Assembly (NCBI GenBank): GCA_002342665.1
Contig: DDQK01000001.1
Span: 25,079-89,078 of the forward strand
DNA length: 64,000 nucleotides
Reading direction: 5' to 3'
Source: Prevotella sp. UBA2444
GTDB lineage: Bacteria > Bacteroidota > Bacteroidia > Bacteroidales > Bacteroidaceae
The notes beneath the pieces are model-generated. The model worked only from the letters and a program-made list of their open reading frames with translations. It made no database searches and had not been told where the DNA came from. The translations under genes and the position numbers were made by a program. This document shows, piece after piece, positions 52,039 to 60,527 of the stretch; the stretch's first letter is position 1, and the number at the start of each line of letters is the position of its first letter.

Positions 52039-53522
52039 CTGAAGTTTTGAAAGTGCTTCTTTGGGGTCAGGAGATTGGCCGACTGGCTTGGCATGATGCC
52101 CGCAAGACATCGTTCTTCATGTATAATCCGGAGTTCTTGAAAGGAACTTTGGACATAGCACCTTTGGCTGCTTCCATCCACAATCCGCTCAGTACCCGTG
52201 CCATCTTCGGTGAGGCAGAGCGAATCTACCAGAAGCTGCCTTCGTTTATAGCAGACTCCCTGCCAGATGCCTGGGGTAATATGCTTTTCGAGCAATGGCG
52301 CAGGGATAATCGTCTTACGGAAAGAAATGTGAATTCGATTGAGAAACTGGCCTTCATCGGAAAGCGAGGCATGGGTGCCTTGGAGTTTGTCCCAGAGATA
52401 AAACGAGGTTCGTTGACTGGTCAGATAGACATCAAGGCATTGGCCGATTTGGCTGAGAAGATAGCCATGGAGCGAGAAAACGTGAGGATACTGCCTGACG
52501 AGTCGCTAACCTTGCAGTCTTTGATAGCAGTCGGCACCTCTGCAGGTGGTCGTCAGCCCAAGGGAATCATTGCCATTGACAGAAAGACGGGAATGATTCG
52601 TAGTGGACAGATAGATGTGGAGCCGAACCTGGATTATTACATCTTGAAGTTTGGTGACAAGGCTCGTTCGACAGCCGAACTGGAGCAAACCTATTATGAA
52701 ATGGCTTTGGCTGCTGGCATTAATATGATGGAGTCACGGCTGCTTGAAGTGGATGGGACAAACCATTTCCTTACCAAACGCTTTGACCGTAACGAAACGG
52801 GAAAGTTGCACACGCAGACATTAGCAGCGATGGATCCTGACGCTGACAGTTACGAAAAACTATTTGCCGTATGCCGTAAGTTGCATCTGCCAGAGGTGGA
52901 TTGCCAGGAACTATATCGCCGTATGGTATTCAATATCCTTGCCAACAATACCGACGACCACAACAAGAACTTCACGTTCATCATGGATCGTCAAGGTACA
53001 TGGCGGCTGTCACCTGCCTACGATATGACCTATATCTTCGATACAGGCGGCTATCTGCCCAATAAGGATCATTGCCTGATGATTGGCGGTAAGTTGCAAG
53101 GCATTACCCGTGAGGATGCCATCCAGTTTGCCCGCGACAATGGCATTCGCCGACCTGATGCCATCATCCGCGATGTGGTTGCATCACTGAAGGAGTTCCG
53201 TTCTATCGCCACGAAATACGGAGTGTCTGATGAATGGACGGGTAGGGTGGAGACAACGATTATCGGCCACCTGAAAGCATGGGGAGAATGGGATGAATCC
53301 GAATTGCCTGAGTTCTCAATGAACGGTCATTCGGTTTCCAACATCCGCATGGAACAGGCATATAAAGGTAACTACCATCTGCTTGCTGAGATTGATGGAA
53401 AGGAACGTAAGTTCGTCATAGGCAAGAACAAAGAGGAGTTTGCGCTGATTGAGAAGACTGGTATCGCCAACCTTACTCCAGACCAGCTGCAAGCAATGGT
53501 AGAGAAATACTTTTTTTCTTGA
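52035..53522 (+). CDS. hipA: HipA-family serine/threonine kinase toxin
   Basis: The 495-residue protein has the HipA order: N-terminal beta domain, couple domain with SLPDAWGNMLFEQW and IGKRGMGALEFVP, then a kinase core with the catalytic loop NILANNTDDHNKNFTFI and the DFG-equivalent SPAYDMTYIF. HipA phosphorylates glutamyl-tRNA synthetase and halts translation, giving dormancy; the target here is not proven. It is coupled to the HipB-like gene and separated by 10 bp from the transporter gene downstream. Confidence 0.93.
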   Translation: MTEVLKVLLWGQEIGRLAWHDARKTSFFMYNPEFLKGTLDIAPLAASIHNPLSTRAIFGEAERIYQKLPSFIADSLPDAWGNMLFEQWRRDNRLTERNVNSIEKLAFIGKRGMGALEFVPEIKRGSLTGQIDIKALADLAEKIAMERENVRILPDESLTLQSLIAVGTSAGGRQPKGIIAIDRKTGMIRSGQIDVEPNLDYYILKFGDKARSTAELEQTYYEMALAAGINMMESRLLEVDGTNHFLTKRFDRNETGKLHTQTLAAMDPDADSYEKLFAVCRKLHLPEVDCQELYRRMVFNILANNTDDHNKNFTFIMDRQGTWRLSPAYDMTYIFDTGGYLPNKDHCLMIGGKLQGITREDAIQFARDNGIRRPDAIIRDVVASLKEFRSIATKYGVSDEWTGRVETTIIGHLKAWGEWDESELPEFSMNGHSVSNIRMEQAYKGNYHLLAEIDGKERKFVIGKNKEEFALIEKTGIANLTPDQLQAMVEKYFFS

Positions 53523-53532
53523 CCGAATAACG

Positions 53533-54258
53533 ATGAGTAGTGTTGTGATAGCCATATTCCTGTTGAGCATCGGGGCCAGTTTTGTGCAGCGCACTACCGG
53601 CTTCGGCTTTGGCATCTTCATTATGACAATGCTGCCGTTCTTCCTGCCTACATACGGCGAGGCCACAACTCTCTCTGGACTTCTGGCCATTACCACCTCG
53701 GCTGTCATCGTGTGGCGAATGAGAAGCTATGTCACTTGGAAACGACTTTGGCCGATATTGCTGACGTTTATTGTTGTATCGACAATAGCCATCTTTGCTT
53801 TGACCCGCATTGAAGACCACATCTTGAAGCGGATCCTGGGTGTGGCTCTCATCCTTATCAGCATTTATTTTGCGCTGTTCAGCCAGAAGATCAAGTTGCC
53901 GACAACGAAGCGTGTCCAGGTAGGTGCTGGTACACTCAGCGGACTGATGGGAGGCTTCTTTGGTATGCAAGGTCCGCCAGCCGTGCTCTATTTCATCCAG
54001 AGTGAGCCTTCGAAGGAAAACTATATGGCGATGGCGCAGACTTACTTTCTGATTGGCAATGTGATGATGACCTTTGTTCGCGCCTATAATGGCTTCTTTA
54101 CCACGACCGTCTTGACAGACTACTGTTTCGGACTTGGTGGAGTCATCATCGGAACAACCCTTGGAGCCTACGTCTTCAAGCGCATTCCCAATCGCATTTT
54201 CCGATACATCGTCTATGCGTATATCGCCATAAGCGGTGTGATTATACTTTTATCGTAG
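53533..54258 (+). CDS. TauE/SafE-family sulfite exporter-like membrane protein
   Basis: The 241-residue protein has about eight membrane helices, with the family pattern in two halves (VIAIFLLSIGASFVQRTTGFGFGIF and GAGTLSGLMGGFFGMQGPPAVLYF). TauE proteins export sulfite, sulfoacetate or related anions. It sits 10 bp behind hipA, so it may be read with it; the link is probably accidental. It is not beside sulfonate genes. Confidence 0.9.
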   Translation: MSSVVIAIFLLSIGASFVQRTTGFGFGIFIMTMLPFFLPTYGEATTLSGLLAITTSAVIVWRMRSYVTWKRLWPILLTFIVVSTIAIFALTRIEDHILKRILGVALILISIYFALFSQKIKLPTTKRVQVGAGTLSGLMGGFFGMQGPPAVLYFIQSEPSKENYMAMAQTYFLIGNVMMTFVRAYNGFFTTTVLTDYCFGLGGVIIGTTLGAYVFKRIPNRIFRYIVYAYIAISGVIILLS

Positions 54259-54260
54259 GT

Positions 54261-54607
54261 TTATGCTTTCACGCCGATGACAGTTGCATTCGATGGCTTC
54301 ATGCGGTGAATCTCAGTCTGGATGAAGCCTGCATCGTCGAGCAGCGTCTTCAGTTCCTCCGGCGAATAGGCCGTCATGCCCTCTACGACATTCGTCCACA
54401 TGGAGTCGCCATCAACCACTTCTACCAGAATGGCGAATTTTCCGCCAGGCTTCAGTACACGGCGCACCTCTTGAAGACAGTCAGCTAGGTTTGGCCAGAA
54501 ATATACCGTCTCTACCGCCGTCACGAGGTCGAACTTCCCGTCTTCATAAGGCAACTTCTCGGCAGAACCCTGAGTGTATCCTTCTCTGTTTTGATGCTTT
54601 GACGGGG
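54261..54607 (-). pseudogene. N-terminally truncated class I SAM methyltransferase
   Basis: The surviving part runs from GYTQGSAEKLPYEDGKFDLVTAVETVYFWPN through RRVLKPGGKFAILVE to the C-terminus, that is motifs II-VI of a small methyltransferase. Motif I, the GxGxG SAM site, and the start codon are missing: going upstream the frame enters TATCTTTG (54608-54615), a -7 element, with no in-frame ATG between. The frame stays open further only by chance. It is therefore a deletion product in which a foreign upstream region replaced the 5' half. Confidence 0.8.
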
Positions 54608-54722
54608 CAAAGATACAAATAATATCCAAAAGTCGGGGCAAAAAACATAGAAAATCATCCAAAATACCACCCAAAACCAAAAGTAAGGGCTAGTATGTGC
54701 TTTCATGCTATGAATTGGCCGA

Positions 54723-54767
54723 TTCGTTGAATAGTTTTGGCAGAATAAAGGTTTCTCCGTACCTTTG
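54723..54767 (+). promoter_or_regulatory. Single LytTR-type box plus promoter of the secreted repeat protein
   Basis: TTCGTTGAA at 54723-54731, then 28 bp, then TACCTTTG at 54760-54767. The place 21 bp upstream reads TTCATGCTA (54702-54710), five of nine matching, so the distal half-site is degenerate. The 28-bp distance matches the other two sites exactly. Confidence 0.55.
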
Positions 54768-54790
54768 CTTCGCAAATTCAAAAAACAAGT

Positions 54791-56095
54791 ATGATGAAAC
54801 AGACAAGAAAGATGTTGCTGCTATTGGCCCTGCTGATTCCGGCAGGAGCAATGGCACAGACGCGTGCGGGTGATTCGTCACCCAAGGAACCACAGGGTGC
54901 AACCTACACCTTGTCGGATGGTTCGACGGTGACAAAGACTGGTGAGACCATCAGCAGCGAGACACAGTATTATAATGTGGTTCAGGTGACAAAGGGTTCA
55001 CTCACGCTGGATGGCTGTACACTCACGAAAACAGGCGACGGTACCAGCGGCGACAACAGCAGTTTCTACGGTACTAACTCAGCCGTCTATGCCAGCGGCA
55101 GTGAGGCTGTCATCAATATGATTGGCGGCACGATCACCACTTCCTCACAGGGTGCCAATGCCATCTTCGCTACCAACGGAGCCACCATCAATGTCAGCGG
55201 TGTAACCATCGACAATTCCCAGTCTGTATCGCGAGGCATACACGCCACCTTCGGCGGCATCATCAATGCTAAAGATGTGAATATCACCACCCGCAAGGCC
55301 ACATCCTCAACAGTGGCTACCGATCGTGGAGGAGGCACAGTCACCGTCAATGGCGGCACACTGACAGCAAAGGGCGACAAGTCGGCCGTGCTCTATTCCA
55401 CGGGCATCATCACAGCCAACAGCGTTACGGGACTTTCTGAGCAGGGGCCGATGGCTACAGTAGAAGGTTCAAACTATGTCTATATCAACGACTCCGAGAT
55501 GACCAGTAGTTCATCGAAGCGTGGCATCCTGCTCCATCAGTCAGGCTCGGGTGATGCTGAAGGAAAGACACCTGTCTGCGAGATTTCCCGATCCACACTC
55601 ACCACCACCGATTCCTCTGCACCATTGTGCTTTGTTGTCAACTCAACGGCCACGCTCACGCTGACTGATGTAACGCTCAATGTAGCCAGTTCACACCTGA
55701 TGTCTGTGCCCACCGACAGCAAAGGCAGCGGTTCCACGGGAACACTTGTACTGAAGACCACGAAAGACAGCTGGACGTATCAGGGCACCGTCAGTGCCAG
55801 CAGCGACAATAAGGTGGCTGTTGAAGTAGGGCAGGGGGTAACGTGGCAACTCACTGCCAATACCAATGTGAACACCCTCGTCAACAATGGTACTATCGTA
55901 ACGAATGGCTATACGCTGAATGTCAGTGGTTCGAGCAGTGGTACAGGAACCGTCAGCGAGACCACAGGTATCAGATCTATGATCACTCCTACCGATGATA
56001 ACAGTGCTGCCCGATATACCCTCGATGGAAGAAGAGCTCTCTCCACCCACAAAGGCATCATCATACAGAACGGTAAGAAATATGTAAGTAAGTAG
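54791..56095 (+). CDS. Secreted beta-repeat protein with Por-type C-terminal tail
   Basis: The 434-residue protein has a signal peptide (LLALLIPAGAMAQ), then Ser/Thr/Gly-rich beta repeats typical of a beta-solenoid (ATINVSGVTIDNSQSVSRG, GGTVTVNGGTLTAKGDKS) and a C-terminal sorting tail (ARYTLDGRRALSTHKGIIIQ). It is likely carried out by type IX secretion and kept at the cell surface. No enzyme motif is seen. Its promoter carries the LytTR-type box, tying it to the LytS/LytTR operon. Confidence 0.85.
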   Translation: MMKQTRKMLLLLALLIPAGAMAQTRAGDSSPKEPQGATYTLSDGSTVTKTGETISSETQYYNVVQVTKGSLTLDGCTLTKTGDGTSGDNSSFYGTNSAVYASGSEAVINMIGGTITTSSQGANAIFATNGATINVSGVTIDNSQSVSRGIHATFGGIINAKDVNITTRKATSSTVATDRGGGTVTVNGGTLTAKGDKSAVLYSTGIITANSVTGLSEQGPMATVEGSNYVYINDSEMTSSSSKRGILLHQSGSGDAEGKTPVCEISRSTLTTTDSSAPLCFVVNSTATLTLTDVTLNVASSHLMSVPTDSKGSGSTGTLVLKTTKDSWTYQGTVSASSDNKVAVEVGQGVTWQLTANTNVNTLVNNGTIVTNGYTLNVSGSSSGTGTVSETTGIRSMITPTDDNSAARYTLDGRRALSTHKGIIIQNGKKYVSK

Positions 56096-56172
56096 TTATT
56101 CGCTTAGTCGCCATTACCACGATCTTCTGGCCATACGAACAGATCTTCCAAGTATATAATACACATTCTACA

Positions 56173-57369
56173 TTACTCTTTATACTCCAAAGCAAGTCCA
56201 CCTTCGCTAGTCTCCTTGTAGAGCGAGGGCAAGTCGTGTCCTGTACGCTTCATCACCTCCACCACATGGTCAAATGAAATGCGGTGGTTACCGTCGGAAG
56301 TAATGGCATAGAATGTCGCATCGGCAGCACGTGCGGCAGCAAAGGCATTACGCTCGATGCACGGAATCTGAACCAATCCGCAGATGGGGTCGCAGGTCAT
56401 GCCGAGGTGATGCTCCAGTCCCATCTCAGCAGCATATTCTATCTGGTTGGGACTGCCTCCCCATAGCTGGCAACCGGCTGCAGCGGCCATAGCGCAGGCG
56501 ACACCCACCTCACCCTGACATCCTACTTCTGCACCGCTGATGCTGGCATTGTGCTTAATCACGTTGCCAAAGAGTCCAGCTGTAGCAAGGGCTCTCAGTA
56601 CGCGCTGCTTAGAGAATCCCAGATCGTGGTAGGCCGCATAGAGAATGGCAGGAAGAACACCACAACTGCCACAGGTGGGAGCCGTCACAATCGTGCCTCC
56701 ACAGGCATTTTCTTCAATAACTGCCAATGCATAGGAATAGAGTAGGGCACTGTAACGGGCAGTTTCATTGTATCCTTGTGCCTTCACATGATAAGATACA
56801 GCCTTGCGCGCAAGACCCAACGGACCAGGCAGGGCGCCTTCAGCATCGAGACCTCGTACTACGGCTTTTTCCATCGTATCAAAGACTTCCTTCAGAAAAT
56901 CCCAGATTTCCGGTCCTTCACACTGTTCCACATATTCCCAGTAGCCATGGCCTGTTTTCTTGCACCACGCCATGATGTCCTTGATCTTGTGCATCTCATA
57001 GACATCGCCGCCAGCAGCGAACATGTCACCTTCTGCCTTGCCTTCAGAAAGTGCACCGCCGCCTACGCTATATACCGTCCACTCGTCGCCTCCATCAGCT
57101 GTGAACTTCATGCCGTTAGGGTGGAATGGCAGGAATATCTTAGGTCGCCAGACGATGTTCACTGGGGCTATCTTGCTCAGCACATCAATGATGGCGACAT
57201 CGGTCATGTGACCTTTTCCCGTAGCAGCGAGACTGCCGTAAAGAGTTACTTCGAAGCTCTTGGCCTCGGGATGGCGCTTGGCATAGATACGTGCTGCATT
57301 ATCTGGTCCCATCGTGTGACTGCTTGACGGTCCTTTTCCGATACGGAATAGTTCTCTGAGTGATTTCAT
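56173..57369 (-). CDS. sdaA: L-serine ammonia-lyase, iron-sulfur type, single chain
   Basis: The 398-residue protein joins the beta domain (start: RIGKGPSSSHTMGP) to the alpha catalytic domain (TIVTAPTCGSCGVLPAIL and CDPICGLVQIPC, which carry the cysteines that bind the [4Fe-4S] cluster). It turns serine into pyruvate and ammonia. It is shorter than E. coli SdaA but the parts are in order, and I see no missing motif. It follows the nudix gene by 13 bp. Confidence 0.95.
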   Translation of the reverse strand: MKSLRELFRIGKGPSSSHTMGPDNAARIYAKRHPEAKSFEVTLYGSLAATGKGHMTDVAIIDVLSKIAPVNIVWRPKIFLPFHPNGMKFTADGGDEWTVYSVGGGALSEGKAEGDMFAAGGDVYEMHKIKDIMAWCKKTGHGYWEYVEQCEGPEIWDFLKEVFDTMEKAVVRGLDAEGALPGPLGLARKAVSYHVKAQGYNETARYSALLYSYALAVIEENACGGTIVTAPTCGSCGVLPAILYAAYHDLGFSKQRVLRALATAGLFGNVIKHNASISGAEVGCQGEVGVACAMAAAAGCQLWGGSPNQIEYAAEMGLEHHLGMTCDPICGLVQIPCIERNAFAAARAADATFYAITSDGNHRISFDHVVEVMKRTGHDLPSLYKETSEGGLALEYKE

Positions 57370-57382
57370 CTTTTAGTTCGTT

Positions 57383-57850
57383 TTATTCTTTATGTCGATT
57401 AAAAACCTTGACGGCATCTTGCATAATGTCATAATGGTCAAAGGCAAGATGGGGCCGCTCGGCTATGCCGCTTGGCTTGTCCAAGAAGTCTGACAGTGGC
57501 CACCACTCTGCTTTGGCCGCATCATCCTGACCGTTGACGGCTATAGGTTCATCAACGATGGCTAGATAAGCGACAGTGATAGTCCTTCCTCTTGGGTCTC
57601 GATCAACCTTAGAGTATGCTCCAATCTGATGCACATCCGACACTCGAAGTCCCGTTTCTTCTTCCAGTTCACGTATAGCACATTGCTCCGTGGTTTCATC
57701 CATATTCATGAAACCACCCGGGAATGCCCAGCATCCCTTGAAAGGTTCATCACCACGTTCAACCAGCAGAACTTTCGGATCAGGTTCTTTCGTTATAACA
57801 ATGCAGTCTGCTGTAACTGCAGGTCTTGGATATTTGTATGTGTATGCCAT
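57383..57850 (-). CDS. NUDIX hydrolase
   Basis: The 155-residue protein has a full Nudix box, GGFMNMDETTEQCAIRELEEETG (residues 45-67), with RELEEETG providing the metal-binding Glu residues. The substrate, probably ADP-ribose or a damaged nucleotide, is not set by sequence. It is upstream of sdaA, and no -7 element is seen in the remnant DNA behind it, so its promoter is uncertain. Confidence 0.93.
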   Translation of the reverse strand: MAYTYKYPRPAVTADCIVITKEPDPKVLLVERGDEPFKGCWAFPGGFMNMDETTEQCAIRELEEETGLRVSDVHQIGAYSKVDRDPRGRTITVAYLAIVDEPIAVNGQDDAAKAEWWPLSDFLDKPSGIAERPHLAFDHYDIMQDAVKVFNRHKE

Positions 57851-57855
57851 AATAA

Positions 57856-58050
57856 TTAGCTAATGCGTTTATAGAACTCTTCAACGACCTCTTTCATTTC
57901 TTCTGTTAGGGAAAGTTCAATTTGTAAGTATTGCATGCAGCTTGATCAAAATCAATTGCACCTACAAGATTTACTCTTCCTGTATTCTCAAATCTTTTGG
58001 AGATTCCTCCACAACCAGAGAAAAGGTCTATAACGTTGTATTTTTTTCAT
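57856..58050 (-). pseudogene. Dead remnant of a C5-cytosine DNA methyltransferase
   Basis: After the ATG at 58050 a run of seven A throws the frame: with six A the product would read MKKYNVIDLFSGCGG, motif I of 5-methylcytosine methyltransferases, followed by IDFDQAACNTYKLNFP, motif II. That frame stops at 57906. A second frame ending at 57856 (LTEEMKEVVEEFYKRIS) looks like the tail of a gene. About 40 codons are all that remain of motif I and II; the catalytic PCQ and the rest are gone. It lies behind a nuclease gene, so it was probably the partner of a restriction system. Confidence 0.8.
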
Positions 58051-58054
58051 CAAT

Positions 58055-58983
58055 ATTATTCTTCAAAATAGTCTGTATTAATCCTTTATATCACAAATGC
58101 CTGATAATCTCCTCCGCCTTTGTCTCCTGCATCTTCATGATGGCGAACCAGCGTTTGCCGAGGTCTTTCAGGCTTGCTCCTATGTGATACACGTCATCGT
58201 CAAGCAGGAGAAAACGGTCGTGTGAGCGAGTTAGTATGTGAACAGGAATAGGGGCATACTGGCTGTCGTGCCGCTGAATGTCAAGTTGAAGTTGCTGGCT
58301 TATCTGCTGGGTATATATCTCTGCCGTCACACCATCGGCTCGCTTGTCAAGGAGGGTCAGCACGGTCTCGTCGATGTAGTTGTCGATGAGGATAATCCGT
58401 TTGCGAGCACTCTTCACTAGGCGACTGGCCAATTCGTAGGCATCGTAAATCTGCCCGTCGAAAAAAACGCCCTCTACAGGTGGCAGTGAAGTACGGACAA
58501 AGAAGTCTATCTTTTCCTCCGTGCGGCTTACCCGCTGCTCCAACCGCTCGAAACGCTGGTTGATGCTATAACCCTTGAGTAGATATTCTTTCAAGACCTT
58601 GTTGGCCCATTGCCTGAAAAGAATACCTTGACTCGATTTTACTCTATAGCCAACAGAGAGAATCATGTCAAGGTTGTAGAAATCGATCATTCTTGTCACT
58701 TGCCGGCCACCCTCATTTTGAACTATCGCAAATTTTGCGACAGTTGCCAAGCCTTGTAATTCTTCGCGCAAGGCGTTGTTGATGTGCTTGCCGATGGTTT
58801 TAACATCGCGTCCAAACAAAATTGACATCTGATTACGGTTCAGCCAGACAGTTTCTTCCTCCAATCTCACCTCCAGATGGATAGCATCGTTGGGCTGGTA
58901 AAGCACAATCTCGTTCTCCTGCATCCTTATTTTTGTTTCCATTGTGCCACTCATTATTCTTCAAAATAGTCAGTATCAATCCT
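58055..58983. repeat. 31-bp direct repeat flanking the RhuM-like gene
   Basis: Copy A (58055-58085) and copy B (58953-58983) agree at all but two of 31 positions and are 898 bp apart. Both encode the end of the Mrr-like nuclease: copy B gives RIDTDYFEE and stop as the true C-terminus, copy A gives RINTDYFEE and stop, unattached to any gene, five bases before the dead methyltransferase start. The 864-bp RhuM-like gene fills the space. Confidence 0.88.
58091..58954 (-). CDS. RhuM-family protein with a PLD-like C-terminal domain
   Basis: The 287-residue protein has the RhuM core (about residues 10-140: LEVRLEEETVWLNRNQMSILFGRDVKTIGKHI, TVAKFAIVQNEGGRQVTRMIDFYNLDMILSVGYRVKS) and a C-terminal region (KRIILIDNYIDETVLTLL; HDRFLLLDDDVYHIGASLKDLG) that resembles one half of a phospholipase-D-type nuclease with HxR instead of HxK. 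RhuM proteins occur on islands and phages. Its start overlaps the Mrr stop by one base. It lies exactly between direct repeats. Confidence 0.88.
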   Translation of the reverse strand: MSGTMETKIRMQENEIVLYQPNDAIHLEVRLEEETVWLNRNQMSILFGRDVKTIGKHINNALREELQGLATVAKFAIVQNEGGRQVTRMIDFYNLDMILSVGYRVKSSQGILFRQWANKVLKEYLLKGYSINQRFERLEQRVSRTEEKIDFFVRTSLPPVEGVFFDGQIYDAYELASRLVKSARKRIILIDNYIDETVLTLLDKRADGVTAEIYTQQISQQLQLDIQRHDSQYAPIPVHILTRSHDRFLLLDDDVYHIGASLKDLGKRWFAIMKMQETKAEEIIRHL

Positions 58984-59865
58984 CTTGACCTCGTAGGTCT
59001 TGCGGGTGCTGACACCTACGTTGAACTCTATCATATACTTGGCAAGGGCAATACCGTCAATTAGGACAATCTTGCTCGTTGCCTTGCTGACTGACTCTCT
59101 TGCACCTTGTGTAAAAGTGCTGGTGGTGACAAATACACCTTTGGATGCTTTCTGCTCACTCAGGGCTCCAATGAATTGCTGAATTTCGGGTTTGTGAACA
59201 GGCGCCCCCTCTTTATATCGTTTCGCCTGAATATAAATCTTGTCGAGACCTAATGCATCCTCAGGTATGATTCCATCCACGCCATTATCGTGGCTGACGG
59301 GTGTTACCTTTGCCAAGTCTTTATTTGAACCACCATAGCCCATCGCCAGCAACAAGTCGAGAACCAGTTGCTCGAATTTTGCAGGCGACATATCTCTTGC
59401 CTTTTGCAGGATGTCCGCAGCCAAATCATCGTCAATCTTCTTCATTGCCGCCTCCAACTGCTCTGTGGGAGTCAACTCTTCGGTTGCTGGTTCTGTTTCT
59501 TCTTTCTTCTCGCTCTTCTTCTCTTGGGGAGATCCAGCATACTCAGCATATTCAGGATATTCCATCAAATCTGTCTGGCGGAGGTCTGAGTGTGTATCCA
59601 GATATTCCTTACCTCTTTGAGTGATGCGATAGATGCCTTTCTGTGGAATCTCTATGAAAAGCGCACGGCGAAGCCATTGGCGCACCCAGCCTATTCTGTC
59701 GTCCAACTGATAGAGTGAGCCGCCTTTTGTCTTCAGCATACAATCCTCATCGGATAGTCCGAAGTGCTTTGTCAGTATTTCCTTCATCTCCTTGGTACTC
59801 ACGTCCTTATCCTTCAGTTGGAGGAGAAACGGGTACAGGAAATCTTGGAACTTAGGTATTGCCAT
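58954..59865 (-). CDS. mrr: Mrr-type restriction endonuclease
   Basis: The 303-residue protein has the Mrr pattern: N-terminal winged-helix domain (KEMKEILTKHF; WVRQWLRRALFIEIPQKGIYRITQRGKEYL), an acidic linker, and a nuclease domain with the PD-(D/E)xK active site in DNGVDGIIPEDALGLDKIYIQAKRY, where Asp and the QAK pair are visible. Mrr cuts DNA with modified cytosine or adenine. The dead methyltransferase behind it suggests a former restriction-modification pair. Its promoter is at 59893. Confidence 0.9.
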   Translation of the reverse strand: MAIPKFQDFLYPFLLQLKDKDVSTKEMKEILTKHFGLSDEDCMLKTKGGSLYQLDDRIGWVRQWLRRALFIEIPQKGIYRITQRGKEYLDTHSDLRQTDLMEYPEYAEYAGSPQEKKSEKKEETEPATEELTPTEQLEAAMKKIDDDLAADILQKARDMSPAKFEQLVLDLLLAMGYGGSNKDLAKVTPVSHDNGVDGIIPEDALGLDKIYIQAKRYKEGAPVHKPEIQQFIGALSEQKASKGVFVTTSTFTQGARESVSKATSKIVLIDGIALAKYMIEFNVGVSTRKTYEVKRIDTDYFEE

Positions 59866-59892
59866 TATCTGTTTGTTCTTAATTTCAAGTTA

Positions 59893-59900
59893 CAAAGATA
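59893..59900 (-). promoter_or_regulatory. -7 element of the Mrr-type gene
   Basis: TATCTTTG on the minus strand, 27 bp before the ATG. Confidence 0.7.
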
Positions 59901-59967
59901 GACGTTTTTTTCGAAATTACAAAATCGGGTGGCAAATCTTAACATTTTTATATGTATGGGGATGAGG

Positions 59968-60354
59968 TCACGTGCGCTCCTTCTCGAAGGTGATGCCGTC
60001 GTAGAGGGCCTGAGAGCCATCGCTGCTCTCGGGGATGAAATGGAGGCGGACACCACGGATGTGTTTCTTGGCACGGAAGTCTTTGAGGTTGTCTACCTTG
60101 TCGCTCTCTATCTCGAGTTTCATCAGGCCCCAGTCGCGCAGACGGACACGGTCGCCCTGGCGCAGATGGCGGTTGATTACTTCCGAAAGCCGTATGATGG
60201 CGGCGGTCATCACGCCTTCGCTGATGGGGTTCTGCTCGCAGGCCTCCTTGATGAGTTGGTCTGAACTGATGGTCTGCTGATGCACGGCCACGGCCTTGTA
60301 TTTGCCGAAAGTTGGGAGCTTCGGTTTGGTCTCTTTCTTGATCCTGTATTTCAT
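59968..60354 (-). CDS. HU-like DNA-binding protein
   Basis: From ATG 60354 the product is 128 residues and starts MKYRIKKETKP; the longer frame above it is a translation of the promoter repeats and is rejected. The body (TISSDQLIKEACEQNPISEGVMTAAIIRLSEVINRHLRQGDRVRLRDWGLMKLEI) has the helical dimer part and the arms of the HU-related family common in Bacteroidetes. It likely bends DNA. Such genes often sit beside VirE-type genes on mobile or satellite elements, as here. Confidence 0.88.
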   Translation of the reverse strand: MKYRIKKETKPKLPTFGKYKAVAVHQQTISSDQLIKEACEQNPISEGVMTAAIIRLSEVINRHLRQGDRVRLRDWGLMKLEIESDKVDNLKDFRAKKHIRGVRLHFIPESSDGSQALYDGITFEKERT

Positions 60355-60371
60355 CGTTCCTTTTTTGGGGA

Positions 60372-60527
60372 CAAAGATACGAATAAGTGAGCAAAAAGCC
60401 AAAAGAATTTTGAGCTTTTTCGAGCGAGAGTATTTTCGAGCTTTCAGCTCAAAGATACGAATAAGCAAGCAAAAAGCCAAAAGAATTTTGAGCTTTTTCG
60501 AGCGAGAGTATTTTCGAGCGTCTAGCT
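60372..60527 (-). repeat. 78-bp tandem duplication carrying the HU-gene promoter twice
   Basis: Units 60372-60449 and 60450-60527 are each 78 bp and differ only at a few positions. Each begins, on the minus strand, with TATCTTTG (60372-60379 and 60450-60457), so the HU-like gene has two identical promoters in a row. A degraded start of a third unit follows. Confidence 0.9.

Noticed and set aside
60372..60480. Longer N-terminus for the HU-like protein
   Set aside because: The extra 42 residues are a translation of the tandem promoter repeat (LAFCSLIRIF-type units); the ATG at 60354 follows the promoter.
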